From: Methylobacterium sp. J-090
GTDB taxonomy: Bacteria; Pseudomonadota; Alphaproteobacteria; Rhizobiales; Beijerinckiaceae
Length of the DNA stretch: 64,000 bases
Direction of reading: 5' to 3'
NCBI RefSeq assembly: GCF_022829345.1
Contig: NZ_JAKSXV010000106.1
Span: 124,001-188,000, forward strand
A program made the position numbers and the translations under genes. Below the pieces are notes generated by a model. That model was not told where the DNA came from and ran no database searches. It saw nothing but the letters and a program-made list of their open reading frames with translations. Below, piece by piece: positions 16,054-25,142 of this stretch (position 1 is the first letter of the stretch; each line of letters opens with the position of its first letter).

Positions 16054-16842
16054 ATGAGAGCACTCGCCATCGCCGCGACGGGCATGAACGCCCAGCAGAT
16101 GAACCTCGAGGTCATCGCCAACAACATCGCTAACCTGAACACCACCGGGTTCAAGGGCGCGCGCGCCGAGTTCACCGATCTGCTCTACCAGGCCGAGCGC
16201 CAGCAGGGCGTACCGAACCAGGCCGGCCAGGAGCCGGTGCCCGAGGGTGCCATGCTCGGCCTCGGCGTGCGCACGGCCGCCATCCGCAACCTGCACCGGC
16301 AGGGGCCGCTCGCCAACACGGCGAACCAGCTCGATGTCGCCATCAACGGGCGCGGCTACTTCCAGATCACCAACCCCAACGGCGAGATCAACTACACCCG
16401 CGCGGGCTCGTTCAACCGCAACAACACCGGGCAACTCGTGACCCTGGAGGGCTACACCGTCGAGCCGGCGATCACGATCCCGACCAACGCGGTCGACGTG
16501 GTGATCAACGGCTCCGGCCAGGTCTTCGCCAAGATCGACGGCCAGGTCCAGGCGCAGAACATCGGCCAGATCTCGCTCGCCAACTTCGCCAACGAATCCG
16601 GCCTCGAGCCCCTCGGCAACGGCCTCTACCGCGAGACCGCCGCCTCGGGCGCGGCCGTGACCGGCGTCGCCGGCGACCTCAGCTTCGGCAAGATCCAGCA
16701 GGGCTATCTGGAGAGTTCCAACGTCGATCCGGTGAAGGAGATCACCAACATGATCACCGCCCAGCGCGCCTTCGAGATGAACTCCAAGGTGATCCAGGCG
16801 GCCGACGAGATGGCCGGCACCGTCTCGAAGGGCATCCGCTGA
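16054..16842 (+). CDS. flgG: Flagellar distal rod protein FlgG
   Basis: The 262-residue protein starts MRALAIAATGMNAQQMNLEV with the axial-protein helix INNIANLNTTGFK-type motif (here VIANNIANLNTTGFKGARAE). It has the central RQGPLANTANQLDVAINGRGYFQ region and ends with the conserved helix AFEMNSKVIQAADEMAGTVS. It forms the distal rod that passes through the P and L rings. A GC-rich hairpin follows its stop. Confidence 0.96.
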   Translation: MRALAIAATGMNAQQMNLEVIANNIANLNTTGFKGARAEFTDLLYQAERQQGVPNQAGQEPVPEGAMLGLGVRTAAIRNLHRQGPLANTANQLDVAINGRGYFQITNPNGEINYTRAGSFNRNNTGQLVTLEGYTVEPAITIPTNAVDVVINGSGQVFAKIDGQVQAQNIGQISLANFANESGLEPLGNGLYRETAASGAAVTGVAGDLSFGKIQQGYLESSNVDPVKEITNMITAQRAFEMNSKVIQAADEMAGTVSKGIR

Positions 16843-16843
16843 C

Positions 16844-16860
16844 GGGGCGGACGCCGCCCC
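16844..16860 (+). terminator. Small GC hairpin between flgG and flgA
   Basis: The bases after the flgG stop read ggggcg, 5-base loop, cgcccc, followed after a few bases by cctttt. It could be a weak terminator or an RNA-processing site inside the long flagellar operon. The stem is short and no long U tract follows directly. Confidence 0.3.
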
Positions 16861-16958
16861 TGCCGAACCTTTTCCGATCCCGACGACACCGCACCCTGCC
16901 GGCGACGGCGGACCGGCCGCGCGCGGCGCCCCGGCTTTCACATCAAGGCACGACCACC

Positions 16959-17453
16959 ATGGGCCAAACGACCTTCGGAGGCGGACTCGCCGGCGGCCTC
17001 ACAGCCTTGGTCGCGGCCTTGGCCCTGGCCCTGGCCGGCGCCGCCCCGTCCCGGGCCACCGAACTGCTCCTGCCGGTGCCCACCGTGACGATCTATGCCG
17101 GCGACGTGATCAAGCCGGGCATGCTGCGCCTCCAGGCCTACCCCGAGAGCTTCAAGGCCCGCACCGCCGTCATCGACGCGCCCATGGCCATCGCCGGGCG
17201 CACGGCGCGGCGGATGCTGTTGCCGGGCGAGCCCGTTCCGGTCAACGCCGTCGAGGACCCCCGCCTCGTCAGCCGCAATGTGGCGACGCAGATCGTGTTC
17301 GAGGAGCAGGGCCTCCTCATCACCGCCGTCGGTTCGCCCCTCCAGAACGGGGGCCTCGGTGAGACCATCCGGGTGCGCAACGCCGATACCGGGCGCATCA
17401 TCCTCGGCACGGTGATGGCCGACGGACGCATCCGCACCGGCGCCGGCCAGTGA
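16959..17453 (+). CDS. flgA: P-ring assembly chaperone FlgA
   Basis: A 164-residue periplasmic protein with an N-terminal signal segment (hydrophobic run about 12-31, AAPSRA before the mature part). It has the SAF-type domain of FlgA: VTIYAGDVIKPGMLRLQAYP, LLPGEPVPVNAVEDP and the C-terminal ETIRVRNADTGRIILGTV. It is shorter than enteric FlgA because it lacks the N-terminal extra domain, as is usual in alphaproteobacteria. FlgA helps FlgI, encoded next with an overlapping start, polymerise into the P ring. Confidence 0.9.
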   Translation: MGQTTFGGGLAGGLTALVAALALALAGAAPSRATELLLPVPTVTIYAGDVIKPGMLRLQAYPESFKARTAVIDAPMAIAGRTARRMLLPGEPVPVNAVEDPRLVSRNVATQIVFEEQGLLITAVGSPLQNGGLGETIRVRNADTGRIILGTVMADGRIRTGAGQ

Positions 17454-18553
17454 TGCGTCTCGGGTTCCTCGTCCTCGCGCTGATCCTCGCCGCCCTTCCG
17501 GCGCAGGCCATGGGCACGCGCATCAAGGACATCGCCAATCTCAAGGGCGTGCGCGACAACCAGCTCGTGGGCTACGGCCTCGTCACCGGCCTGCAGGGCA
17601 CGGGCGATACCCTGCGCAACGCCCAGTTCACCGAGCAATCCCTGCAATCCATGCTCGACCGCATGGGCATCAACGTCCGTGACGCCCGCCTGCGCACCCG
17701 CAACGTCGCCGCCGTGATGGTGACGGCCGACCTGCCGCCCTACACCGGCACCGGCTCGCGCATCGACGTCACCGTGACGTCGCTCGGCGACGCCACCTCG
17801 CTGAAGGGCGGCACCCTGCTGATGACGCCCCTCATGGGCGGCGACAGCCTGACCTACGCCGCGGCCCAGGGGCCGCTGGCCGTCTCGGGCTTCGCCGTGG
17901 GCGGCGCCGCCGAGACCATCACGCAGGGCGTGCCCACCGCCGGCCGCATCCCCAACGGCGCCATGATCGAGCGCGAGGTGCCGGGCACCTTTCGCGACCT
18001 GCCCGAACTCGTGTTCGAGCTGAAGAACCCCGACTTCAAGACCGCCACCATGGTGGCCGACGCCATCAATGCCTACGCCCTGCAGCGCTTCCGCCGCCGG
18101 GTCGCCACCGCCCGCGACCAGCGCGCCATCGCCCTCGTCCGCCCGCCACAGGTGACCCAGACCCGGTTCGTGGCCGAGATCGGCGACGTCACCGTCCAGC
18201 CCGATGCGCCCGCCCGCGTCGTGGTGGACCAGCGCACCGGCACGGTGGTCATCGGGCGCAACGTCCAGATCTCCACCGTGGCCGTGACCCACGGCAACCT
18301 CACGGTCCGGGTGACGGAAACCCCCGAGGTGTCCCAGCCGGCGCCGTTCTCCAACGGCGTCACGGCCGTGGTCCCCCGCACGGAGGTCGCCGTCAACGAG
18401 CAGTCCGGCCGGATGGCGATCATCGGCGGGTCCGACCTCCAGACCCTGGTGCGCGGCCTCAACAATGTCGGCCTCAAGCCCAGCGACATCATCTCGATCC
18501 TCCAGGCGGTGAAGACCTCCGGAGCCCTGCAGGCGGAGCTCGTGGTTCAATGA
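17453..18553 (+). CDS. flgI: Flagellar P-ring protein FlgI
   Basis: The 366-residue periplasmic ring protein starts with a signal peptide of about 19 residues ending AQA, then the FlgI opening TRIKDIANLKGVRDNQLVGY. Further family segments are GTLLMTPLMGGDSLTYAAAQ and the C-terminal NVGLKPSDIISILQAVKTSG. The ATG at 17453 overlaps the flgA TGA; a GTG one codon earlier is possible. Its own stop overlaps the next start (ATGA). Confidence 0.97.
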   Translation: MRLGFLVLALILAALPAQAMGTRIKDIANLKGVRDNQLVGYGLVTGLQGTGDTLRNAQFTEQSLQSMLDRMGINVRDARLRTRNVAAVMVTADLPPYTGTGSRIDVTVTSLGDATSLKGGTLLMTPLMGGDSLTYAAAQGPLAVSGFAVGGAAETITQGVPTAGRIPNGAMIEREVPGTFRDLPELVFELKNPDFKTATMVADAINAYALQRFRRRVATARDQRAIALVRPPQVTQTRFVAEIGDVTVQPDAPARVVVDQRTGTVVIGRNVQISTVAVTHGNLTVRVTETPEVSQPAPFSNGVTAVVPRTEVAVNEQSGRMAIIGGSDLQTLVRGLNNVGLKPSDIISILQAVKTSGALQAELVVQ

Positions 18554-19368
18554 GTTCGACGAAAGTGCCGCGCATCGCCGGCGAGGCGGCCCGGATGATC
18601 GTCCCCGGCCGTGCGCCGGCCGTCTCGTCGCGATGGCTCGCTCTGATGGCCGCGCGGATGCTGGCGGTCCTGGGGCTCCTGGCCGTGGTTTCCCTCGGCC
18701 TCGGTCCGGTGCGCGCCCAGGGTGGAAAGTCCGAGGGTGGCAAGTCCGAGAACGGCAGGTCCGAGGGTGGCAAGCCGGCCGTGTCCGGCCTGAATCCCGG
18801 TCCGTTTCCCAAAGCCGGGGCGAGCCGGCCTAAACTGGCCGATTTCAAACCGGTCGAACCGGCCCCGGAAACCAAGCCCGTCGCCGAAGCCGGCAAGCTC
18901 CCCGAGGTCGTGCAGGTGGCCGAGGTCAAGGCAGCGGAGGCGCCGCCCGAACCTGTCAAACCCGCCCCGAAGCCGTCGGCGTACTGCGCCAGCATCGCGG
19001 ATGCGGCGGCCGATGCCCGCTTCGCTTGGCAGAAGGAGCAGCTCGCGACCCTGGAGAAGCAGGTCGACGAGCGCATCCGCCGCCTGGAGGAGAAGCGCGC
19101 CGAGTACGAGACTTGGCTTGCCCGCCGCAACGAGTTCCTCGCCAAGGCCGATACCGGCGTGGTGGCGATCTACCAGAAGATGCGCCCCGACGCCGCCGCT
19201 CTCCAACTCGCCAACATGCCCGACGAGGGCGCGGCGGCCATCCTGACCAAGCTCAACGCCCGCACGGCGAGTGCCATCCTGAGCGAGATGGAGGCGGCCC
19301 GTGCCGCCCAGCTCGCCCGGATGATGACCGATGCGGGCAAGAAAGCCCGTGAAAGCGAGAAATCCTGA
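18550..19368 (+). CDS. motE: Flagellar motor-associated protein MotE
   Basis: The 272-residue protein has an N-terminal hydrophobic export segment (about 32-52) and a low-complexity linker. A coiled coil (about 155-195) and an MgtE-intracellular-type domain (VAIYQKMRPDAAALQLANMP and IGTKLN-like repeats) follow. In rhizobia MotE is a periplasmic chaperone needed for correct MotC folding. The linker begins with a five-residue repeat, GGKSE-GGKSE-NGRSE-GGKPA, encoded by 15-bp tandem units. It overlaps flgI upstream and flgH downstream. Confidence 0.85.
   Translation: MSSTKVPRIAGEAARMIVPGRAPAVSSRWLALMAARMLAVLGLLAVVSLGLGPVRAQGGKSEGGKSENGRSEGGKPAVSGLNPGPFPKAGASRPKLADFKPVEPAPETKPVAEAGKLPEVVQVAEVKAAEAPPEPVKPAPKPSAYCASIADAAADARFAWQKEQLATLEKQVDERIRRLEEKRAEYETWLARRNEFLAKADTGVVAIYQKMRPDAAALQLANMPDEGAAAILTKLNARTASAILSEMEAARAAQLARMMTDAGKKARESEKS
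18721..18780 (+). repeat. 15-bp tandem repeat inside motE
   Basis: Four consecutive 15-base units related to ggtggcaagtccgag occupy 18721-18780; the first three end in tccgag and the last has diverged. They encode the GGKSE-type repeat just after the predicted signal segment. The unit is a whole number of codons, so copy number could change without a frameshift. Confidence 0.8.
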
Positions 19369-20084
19369 TGTCCGCCACCCGTCTGCGCGTCGGCTTCGTC
19401 CTGGCGGTCCTCGCGCCGGCCCTCGGCGCCTGCCACGCGCCCCTGGACCCGCTGGGCCAGCCGCCGCTCCTCACCCCCATCGGCACGGGCCTCGCCCCGC
19501 CCCGCGAGGCCCTGCCGACCACCTTCGGGTCGCTCTCACGCCGCACCTACCACTCGACCTGGTCGCCCGCGAGCGTCGACCTGTTCCAGGACCCGCGCGC
19601 GCGCAACGTCGGCGACGTGATCACGGTGTCGATCCTCATCGACGACAAGGCCCAGTTCGGCAATTCGAGCGACCGCTCGCGCAGCCAGAAATCGAGCCTT
19701 GGCTTCGATTTCGGCTACGGTGTCTCGGGCGTGAAGGACGCGGCCACGGCGGATGCCGGCATCCGTTCGGGCACGGAGACCAAGGGCGCGGGCAACATCG
19801 ACCGCTCCGAAGTGCTGCGCCTGTCGGTGGCCGCCATCGTCACCGAGCAGATGCCCAACGGCAACATGGTCGTCTCCGGCTCGCAGGAGGTGCGGGTCAA
19901 CAACGAGGTCCGCGTCCTCAACGTCGCCGGCATCGTCCGCCCGCGCGACATCTCGCGCAAGAACACCATCGACTACGACAAGATCGCCGAGGCGCGCATC
20001 TCGTATGGCGGGCGCGGGCGCATCACCGACGTGCAGGGCCCGACCGTCGGCCAGCAGATCTTCGAGACCCTGGCCCCGTTCTGA
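19368..20084 (+). CDS. flgH: Flagellar L-ring lipoprotein FlgH
   Basis: The 238-residue outer-membrane ring protein has a lipoprotein signal with lipobox LGAC (Cys22), then the FlgH core. Recognisable segments are DLFQDPRARNVGDVITVSIL, a Ser/Asn-rich central stretch, QMPNGNMVVSGSQEVRVNNE and VAGIVRPRDISRKNTIDYDK. It forms the L ring outside the P ring made by FlgI. The start overlaps the motE stop (TGATG). Confidence 0.96.
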   Translation: MSATRLRVGFVLAVLAPALGACHAPLDPLGQPPLLTPIGTGLAPPREALPTTFGSLSRRTYHSTWSPASVDLFQDPRARNVGDVITVSILIDDKAQFGNSSDRSRSQKSSLGFDFGYGVSGVKDAATADAGIRSGTETKGAGNIDRSEVLRLSVAAIVTEQMPNGNMVVSGSQEVRVNNEVRVLNVAGIVRPRDISRKNTIDYDKIAEARISYGGRGRITDVQGPTVGQQIFETLAPF

Positions 20085-20138
20085 TTGTCCGTGACGGTCT
20101 AACGCGCTGACGACGCCCCCTTTCCGGAAAACCACACG

Positions 20139-20624
20139 ATGGCGGCCAAGGACGAGACGAAGACGGGCGGCGGCAAGGGCTGGATCGCCGCCCTGGCCCT
20201 GGTGAGCCTCGTCGCCATCGGCACCGGCGGGGGCCTCGGCCTGTACCTTCTCTCCACGGTGGAGAAGGCGGTGGACGTGAAGACGAAGGATGCGGAGAGC
20301 AAGGCGGTCAAGGTGCTGAAGTACACCGGCGACCTGTCGCTGCGCCCCGTCGGCTCGGTGGTGACCAACCTCGCCGATTCCGGCGATGCCTGGGTGCGCC
20401 TCGAATCCTCCGTGGTGTTCAAGACCGGCGCCGTGCCCAACCCCGACGTGGCGCTCGCCGAGATCCGGGCCGATATCGTCGCCTACCTGCGCACGGTCTC
20501 CATGCGGCAGATCGAGGGGGCGAGCGGCCTCCAGCACCTGCGCGAGGACCTCAACGAGCGCGTCGCCCTGCGCACCAAGGGCCAGGTGCGCGAACTCATC
20601 GTCGAGATGCTGGTGGTGCAGTGA
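20139..20624 (+). CDS. fliL: Flagellar basal-body protein FliL
   Basis: The 161-residue inner-membrane protein has a short Lys-rich cytoplasmic tail, one membrane helix (about 13-36), and a periplasmic domain with LRPVGSVVTNLADSGDAWVR. It ends in the FliL-type tail VALRTKGQVRELIVEMLVVQ. FliL rings surround stator units and support torque. The stop overlaps the fliP start. A second FliL-like protein is encoded at 7349. Confidence 0.92.
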   Translation: MAAKDETKTGGGKGWIAALALVSLVAIGTGGGLGLYLLSTVEKAVDVKTKDAESKAVKVLKYTGDLSLRPVGSVVTNLADSGDAWVRLESSVVFKTGAVPNPDVALAEIRADIVAYLRTVSMRQIEGASGLQHLREDLNERVALRTKGQVRELIVEMLVVQ

Positions 20625-21391
20625 TGTTTCGTGGGCCCATCGTCAGAACCCTCGCGCTTTTCCTCGTTGCCACCCTCGCCCTCACGGGGGCGGCCGGGGC
20701 GCAGTCGGCCACGGGCCTGCCGGCCCTCGATGCCCTGCTGCCCGCCGGCAACGGGGCCGCGAGCGGGCGCATCCTGCAGCTTGTGGCCCTGCTCACGGTG
20801 CTGTCCCTCGCACCCGGCCTCCTCGTGATGGTGACGAGCTTCACCCGCTTCGCCATCGCGTTCTCGTTCCTGCGCTCGGGCCTGGGGCTCCAGAGCACGC
20901 CGGCCAACATCTTCCTCGTGAGCCTGTCCCTGTTCATGACGTTCTACGTCATGTCGCCGACCTTCGACCGGGCCTGGAACGAGGGCCTGCGCCCGCTCAC
21001 CGAGAACAAGATCACCGAGCTCGAGGCGATCCCCAAGATCGTCGAACCGTTCCGCGAATTCATGGTGGCGCATGTGCGCCCGAAGGACCTCCAGACCTTC
21101 ACGGATCTGGCCAGCCGCACCATCCCCAAGGCCGAGGGCGGCGAGACCGTCGACCTGCGCATCCTGATCCCGGCCTTCATGATCTCCGAGCTGCGGCGCG
21201 GCTTCGAGATCGGGTTCCTCATCGCCCTGCCGTTCCTCGTGATCGACATGATCGTGTCCACGGTGGTGATGTCCATGGGCATGATGATGCTGCCCCCGAC
21301 CGTCATCTCCCTGCCGTTCAAGGTGCTGTTCTTCATCCTCATCGACGGCTGGAACATGCTCGTGAGCGGGCTGGTGCGATCGTTCTTCTAG
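20624..21391 (+). CDS. fliP: Flagellar export gate protein FliP
   Basis: The 255-residue protein has an N-terminal signal sequence and the FliP core with four helices. The conserved motifs MTSFTRFAIAFSFLRSGLG and LRILIPAFMISELRRGFEIG are clear, and MSMGMMMLPPTVISLPFKVL follows. FliP, FliQ (1910) and FliR (5243) form the export pore, so in this genome the pore genes are split across two distant blocks. The ATG at 20624 overlaps the fliL TGA. Confidence 0.97.
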   Translation: MFRGPIVRTLALFLVATLALTGAAGAQSATGLPALDALLPAGNGAASGRILQLVALLTVLSLAPGLLVMVTSFTRFAIAFSFLRSGLGLQSTPANIFLVSLSLFMTFYVMSPTFDRAWNEGLRPLTENKITELEAIPKIVEPFREFMVAHVRPKDLQTFTDLASRTIPKAEGGETVDLRILIPAFMISELRRGFEIGFLIALPFLVIDMIVSTVVMSMGMMMLPPTVISLPFKVLFFILIDGWNMLVSGLVRSFF

Positions 21392-21513
21392 CCACGCGGC
21401 CAAAGGTTCCCGCCCGGCATCACGTTTTCACGAGGCGGCGCAATCTCCGCGCAAGGCAGCATCGTGAAAAGGGCTCCATCAGATCGCGGGTCTGAAGCGG
21501 AGCAGCCCACCGA

Positions 21514-23196
21514 ATGTCCGGTCTCCAACACGCCGAACGTCTCTGGAACAACATCCTCGCGCTCGGAGGCCGGCGGATCGCCGCCCTCTCCCTCATCGGC
21601 GTGGTGGTCTTCCTCGCGGTGGGGCTCGGAGCGTACTACCTCAGCCGCCCGGCTCAGGAGACCCTCTATACCGGCCTCAGCCGCGAGGATGTCGGGCGCA
21701 TCGGCTCCGTCCTGAAGGACGCCAACATCCCGTTCGACGTCAGCGCCGACGGCGCCGCCGTCCTCGTCTCCTACGGCAACACCGCCACGGCCCGCATGCT
21801 GCTCGCCGAGAAGGGTCTGCCGCAAAGCGCCAAATCCGGCTACGAGCTGTTCAACGATCTCGGCTCGCTCGGCATGACCTCGTTCATGCAGGAGGTGACC
21901 CGCGTCCGGGCGCTGGAGGGCGAGATCGCCCGCACCATCCAGGGCATGAAGGGCGTGAAAGCCGCCCGCGTCCACATCGTCCTGCCCGACCGGGGCTCGT
22001 TTCGGCGCGACCAGCAGCCGCCCTCGGCCTCCGTGGTGGTGCGCACCGAGCCCGCCGACGACGTCAGCGGCGCCCAGTCCATCCGCCACCTCGTCGCCTC
22101 GGCCGTCCCCGGCATGAAGCCCGACCGCGTCACCGTCATCGGCTCGGACGGCGCGCTGCTCCTGTCGGGCGACGACGCCAACGCCCAGCCGACGGGCAAG
22201 ATGGCGACCCTGGAGAAGACCATCGGCCACGAGGTCCAGGACAACATCCGCCGGACCCTGACGCCCTACCTCGGCGTCGGCAACTTCGAGGTCAGCGTCG
22301 CCGCCCGCCTCAACACCGACAAGACCGTGAAGAACGAGACGATCTTCAACCCCGACCAGCGCGTCGAGCGCTCGACCCGGGCCGTGCGCGAGACCGAGAA
22401 CGCGCAGAACCGCAACGCCAACAAGACCACTTCGGCCGCGCAGAACCTGCCCGACGCCCGCACCCGCTCGGACGGCAACGATTCCTCCAGCAACGAGACC
22501 CAGAAGCGCGAGGATCTGACCAACTACGAGATCTCCTCGCAGACGATCCAGACGGTGAGCGACGGCTACGCCATCCGCCAGATCTCGGTCGCGGTCCTCG
22601 TCAACCGCGCGCGCCTCGCCTCGCTCGCCGGCCCGGACGCCACCAAGGCCCAGATCGACGCCCAGGTCGCCGAGATCGAGCAGCTCGTCGGCTCGGCCGC
22701 CGGCTTCAACAAGGAGCGCGGCGACAACGTCAAGGTCGCGGCCGTCGGCTTCGTCAACGACGGCCAGCCCCTGGAGGCGGTGCCGCCGCTCGGGATCATG
22801 GACGTGCTGATGCGCCAGTCGGCCACCCTCATCAACGCCGGCACGATCCTGCTCGTCGCCGGCCTGCTGATCTGGTTCGGCCTGCGCCCGGCCATGCGCG
22901 CCATCCTGGAGATCCCCGCCGCCCAGCAGGAAGAGGTTCTGGCGCTCGCCGCCGCGACGGCCGCCGCCAACGGCAACGCGGCGCTCGTCGACGGCACCGC
23001 GCCGGCCCTGGCCCTCGGGGGTGCCAGCGATGTGCCGAGCCTCGCCGCCCCCGCCGGCGGCGTCGCCGGCATGATCGAGGATCTCGCCGACAAGCTCGCC
23101 CGCTCGCCCCAGAAGCGGCTGGAACAGATGATCGAGACCGACGAGGCCCAGGCGGCCGAGATCCTGAAGCGGTGGCTCCTGCGTGAGGCCGCCTGA
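21514..23196 (+). CDS. fliF: Flagellar MS-ring protein FliF
   Basis: The 560-residue MS-ring subunit has a first membrane helix (about 24-46), the ring-building domain with LYTGLSREDVGRIGSVLKDA, and the motif ARVHIVLPDRGSFRRDQQPP. A second membrane helix lies near 435-458. The cytoplasmic tail ends with DEAQAAEILKRWLLREAA, the segment that in the family binds FliG. In rhizobia fliF is normally in another operon; here it sits between fliP and fliH. A 122-base gap before it may hold its own promoter. Confidence 0.97.
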   Translation: MSGLQHAERLWNNILALGGRRIAALSLIGVVVFLAVGLGAYYLSRPAQETLYTGLSREDVGRIGSVLKDANIPFDVSADGAAVLVSYGNTATARMLLAEKGLPQSAKSGYELFNDLGSLGMTSFMQEVTRVRALEGEIARTIQGMKGVKAARVHIVLPDRGSFRRDQQPPSASVVVRTEPADDVSGAQSIRHLVASAVPGMKPDRVTVIGSDGALLLSGDDANAQPTGKMATLEKTIGHEVQDNIRRTLTPYLGVGNFEVSVAARLNTDKTVKNETIFNPDQRVERSTRAVRETENAQNRNANKTTSAAQNLPDARTRSDGNDSSSNETQKREDLTNYEISSQTIQTVSDGYAIRQISVAVLVNRARLASLAGPDATKAQIDAQVAEIEQLVGSAAGFNKERGDNVKVAAVGFVNDGQPLEAVPPLGIMDVLMRQSATLINAGTILLVAGLLIWFGLRPAMRAILEIPAAQQEEVLALAAATAAANGNAALVDGTAPALALGGASDVPSLAAPAGGVAGMIEDLADKLARSPQKRLEQMIETDEAQAAEILKRWLLREAA

Positions 23197-23837
23197 TGGC
23201 CCCCGCGCTCGCCCGCCTCCTGCCCGACTTCTCCGTCGCTCCCATCAGCCCCCGCGCCCCGGACGGCCTCGCCCTCCTCATGCGCGCTGCCGTGCCGCCC
23301 GCTCCCGCCCCCCCGCCGGAAGAGGATCGCGCCGCTCTGCTGGCGGAGGCGCAAGCCCGGGGCCGGGCCGAGGGCCGCGCTCAGGCTCAAGGCGAATCCG
23401 CGGCGGCCCTGGCGTTCGCCCAGGCCGATTTCGACGCCCGCCTCGCTGCCGCGCGTCAGGACTGGTGCGCTGCCGAGAGCGACCGGCTCGCCGCCGGCCT
23501 CTCCGCCGCGATCCAGGCCCTCGGCGACCGGCTCACCGACCGCGTCGGCACTCTGCTGGTCCCGGTGCTGTCGGCGGGCCTGCGGCGCCAGGCCGTGGAC
23601 GAGCTCGCCGTGACCCTCGGCCAGCTCCTCGCCGACCCCCGCCACGCCCCCGTGCGCATCAGCGGACCGGCCGACCTCCTCGACGCGCTCGCGGGCAAGC
23701 TCGGCGCTGCACAGTCGAGCGTGGTCTTCAGCCCATCCGAGACCGTCGAGGTCACGATTCAATCGGACCAGACCGTCATCGAGACGCAGTTCGGCGCCTG
23801 GGCCGGCCTGCTCGCCGCCGCCGTGGAAGGAGCCTGA
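23196..23837 (+). CDS. fliH: FliH-like export ATPase regulator
   Basis: The 213-residue protein has a Pro/Ala-rich N-terminus and a glutamine/glutamate-rich helical middle (RAEGRAQAQGESAAALAFAQ). The C-terminal domain, about 105-210, resembles the FliH/YscL fold. FliH tethers the ATPase FliI to the C ring. The sequence is divergent, and the call rests on layout and on its start overlapping the fliF stop by one base. fliI itself is not present in the window. Confidence 0.7.
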   Translation: MAPALARLLPDFSVAPISPRAPDGLALLMRAAVPPAPAPPPEEDRAALLAEAQARGRAEGRAQAQGESAAALAFAQADFDARLAAARQDWCAAESDRLAAGLSAAIQALGDRLTDRVGTLLVPVLSAGLRRQAVDELAVTLGQLLADPRHAPVRISGPADLLDALAGKLGAAQSSVVFSPSETVEVTIQSDQTVIETQFGAWAGLLAAAVEGA

Positions 23838-23840
23838 GCG

Positions 23841-25142
23841 ATGGCGGACGACCACCACGAGATCATCATCATCAAGCGCCACGGCGACCACGACGAGGGT
23901 CACCACGGCGGCGCCTGGAAGATCGCGCTCGCCGACTTCATGACGGCGATGATGGCCCTGTTCCTGGTGCTGTGGCTCATCGGCTCCACCACCAAGGAGA
24001 CGAAGACCGCCATCGCCCAGTATTTCAACCCGGTGAAGCTCGCCGACGTCACTTTCGACCGCAAGGGCGTGCGCGACTCCACCAACACCCCCGGCGAGCC
24101 GACCCCCGAGGACGGCAAGCCGGAGGAGGGCAGGGGCGAGGGAAGCGGCAAAGGCGACGGCAAGAGCGACGGCAAGGGTGCCGACGCGGCCCCCGGCAGC
24201 CGTGCCCGCGAGGCCGCCCTGTTCCAGGACCCCTACGCCGTGCTGGCCAAGCTCGCGGCCGAGGCCGAGGCCGAATCCGCCAGCGCCGACACCGTGGCCT
24301 CCGAGACCGGCGAGCCCGGTTTCAAGGGCGGGGAGGCCGCGCGCGACCCGTTCGATCCGCTCTACTGGCAGGTCGCCCCCGTGATGAAGGCTCGCACGGA
24401 GCAGCCGGGCTCGGCCGCGACCGTCAGCCCCCTGCCGCAGGAGGCCCGCCTCGATGCGCGCGCCGCCACCGTACCGTCGAAGGGCACCGCATCGACCGGC
24501 GCGCCGAAGCCCGTCCCCGTCCAGCTCGCCTCAGCCCTGCCCGAGGACGGCGAGATTCGGCTGCCCGCGCCGGCGCTCTCGAACATGACGCCGAAGCCCG
24601 CCGAGGCCGCCGTGCCGAAGCCCGGCAAGGAGAGCCGGGAGGCGAACGCGGCCAAGGCCACGGCGGAAGCCGCCGAGACGGCGGCCGTCGCCGCGCTCAA
24701 GGCCGAGATCGCCAAGGCGATGCAGACCCAGGGCAACGCCCCGGCGCCGCGGGTCGAGGTGCGCCGTACGGGTGAGGGAATCCTCATCAGCCTGACGGAC
24801 GATGTCGCCTTCAGCATGTTCGGCGTCGGCTCCGCCGAGCCCCAGGCGAAGGTGGTGCGCGCCCTCGAACAGGTGGCCCGCATCCTCAAGGACCGGCCCG
24901 GCCAGGTCGTCGTGCGCGGCCATACGGACGGACGGCCGTTCCGCTCCGAGACCTACGACAACTGGCGCCTGTCCTCGGCCCGCGCCCAGATGGCCTCCTA
25001 CATGCTCGTGCGCGGCGGCCTCGCCGATGCCCGCCTGGAGCGGATCGAGGGCTACGCCGACCGCCAGCCGCGCAACCCCGCCGACCCGAAGGCCGCCGAG
25101 AACCGCCGCATCGAGATTCTCCTGCGCGGGCGGCCGGAGTGA
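23841..25142 (+). CDS. motB: Flagellar stator protein MotB
   Basis: MotB anchors the proton-driven stator to peptidoglycan. The 433-residue protein has a His-rich cytoplasmic start and a single membrane helix, ALADFMTAMMALFLVLWLIG (about 32-51), with the proton-carrying Asp before it. A long Ala/Glu/Pro-rich linker (~60-290) and a C-terminal OmpA-like domain with VVVRGHTDGRPF and a NRRIEILL ending complete it. The long linker is typical of rhizobial MotB, which works with MotC. The motC start overlaps its stop. Confidence 0.94.
   Translation: MADDHHEIIIIKRHGDHDEGHHGGAWKIALADFMTAMMALFLVLWLIGSTTKETKTAIAQYFNPVKLADVTFDRKGVRDSTNTPGEPTPEDGKPEEGRGEGSGKGDGKSDGKGADAAPGSRAREAALFQDPYAVLAKLAAEAEAESASADTVASETGEPGFKGGEAARDPFDPLYWQVAPVMKARTEQPGSAATVSPLPQEARLDARAATVPSKGTASTGAPKPVPVQLASALPEDGEIRLPAPALSNMTPKPAEAAVPKPGKESREANAAKATAEAAETAAVAALKAEIAKAMQTQGNAPAPRVEVRRTGEGILISLTDDVAFSMFGVGSAEPQAKVVRALEQVARILKDRPGQVVVRGHTDGRPFRSETYDNWRLSSARAQMASYMLVRGGLADARLERIEGYADRQPRNPADPKAAENRRIEILLRGRPE

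Noticed and set aside
22566..23906. Minus-strand open frame opposite fliF-fliH
   Set aside because: No motifs and wholly overlapping two flagellar genes with overlapping start/stop.
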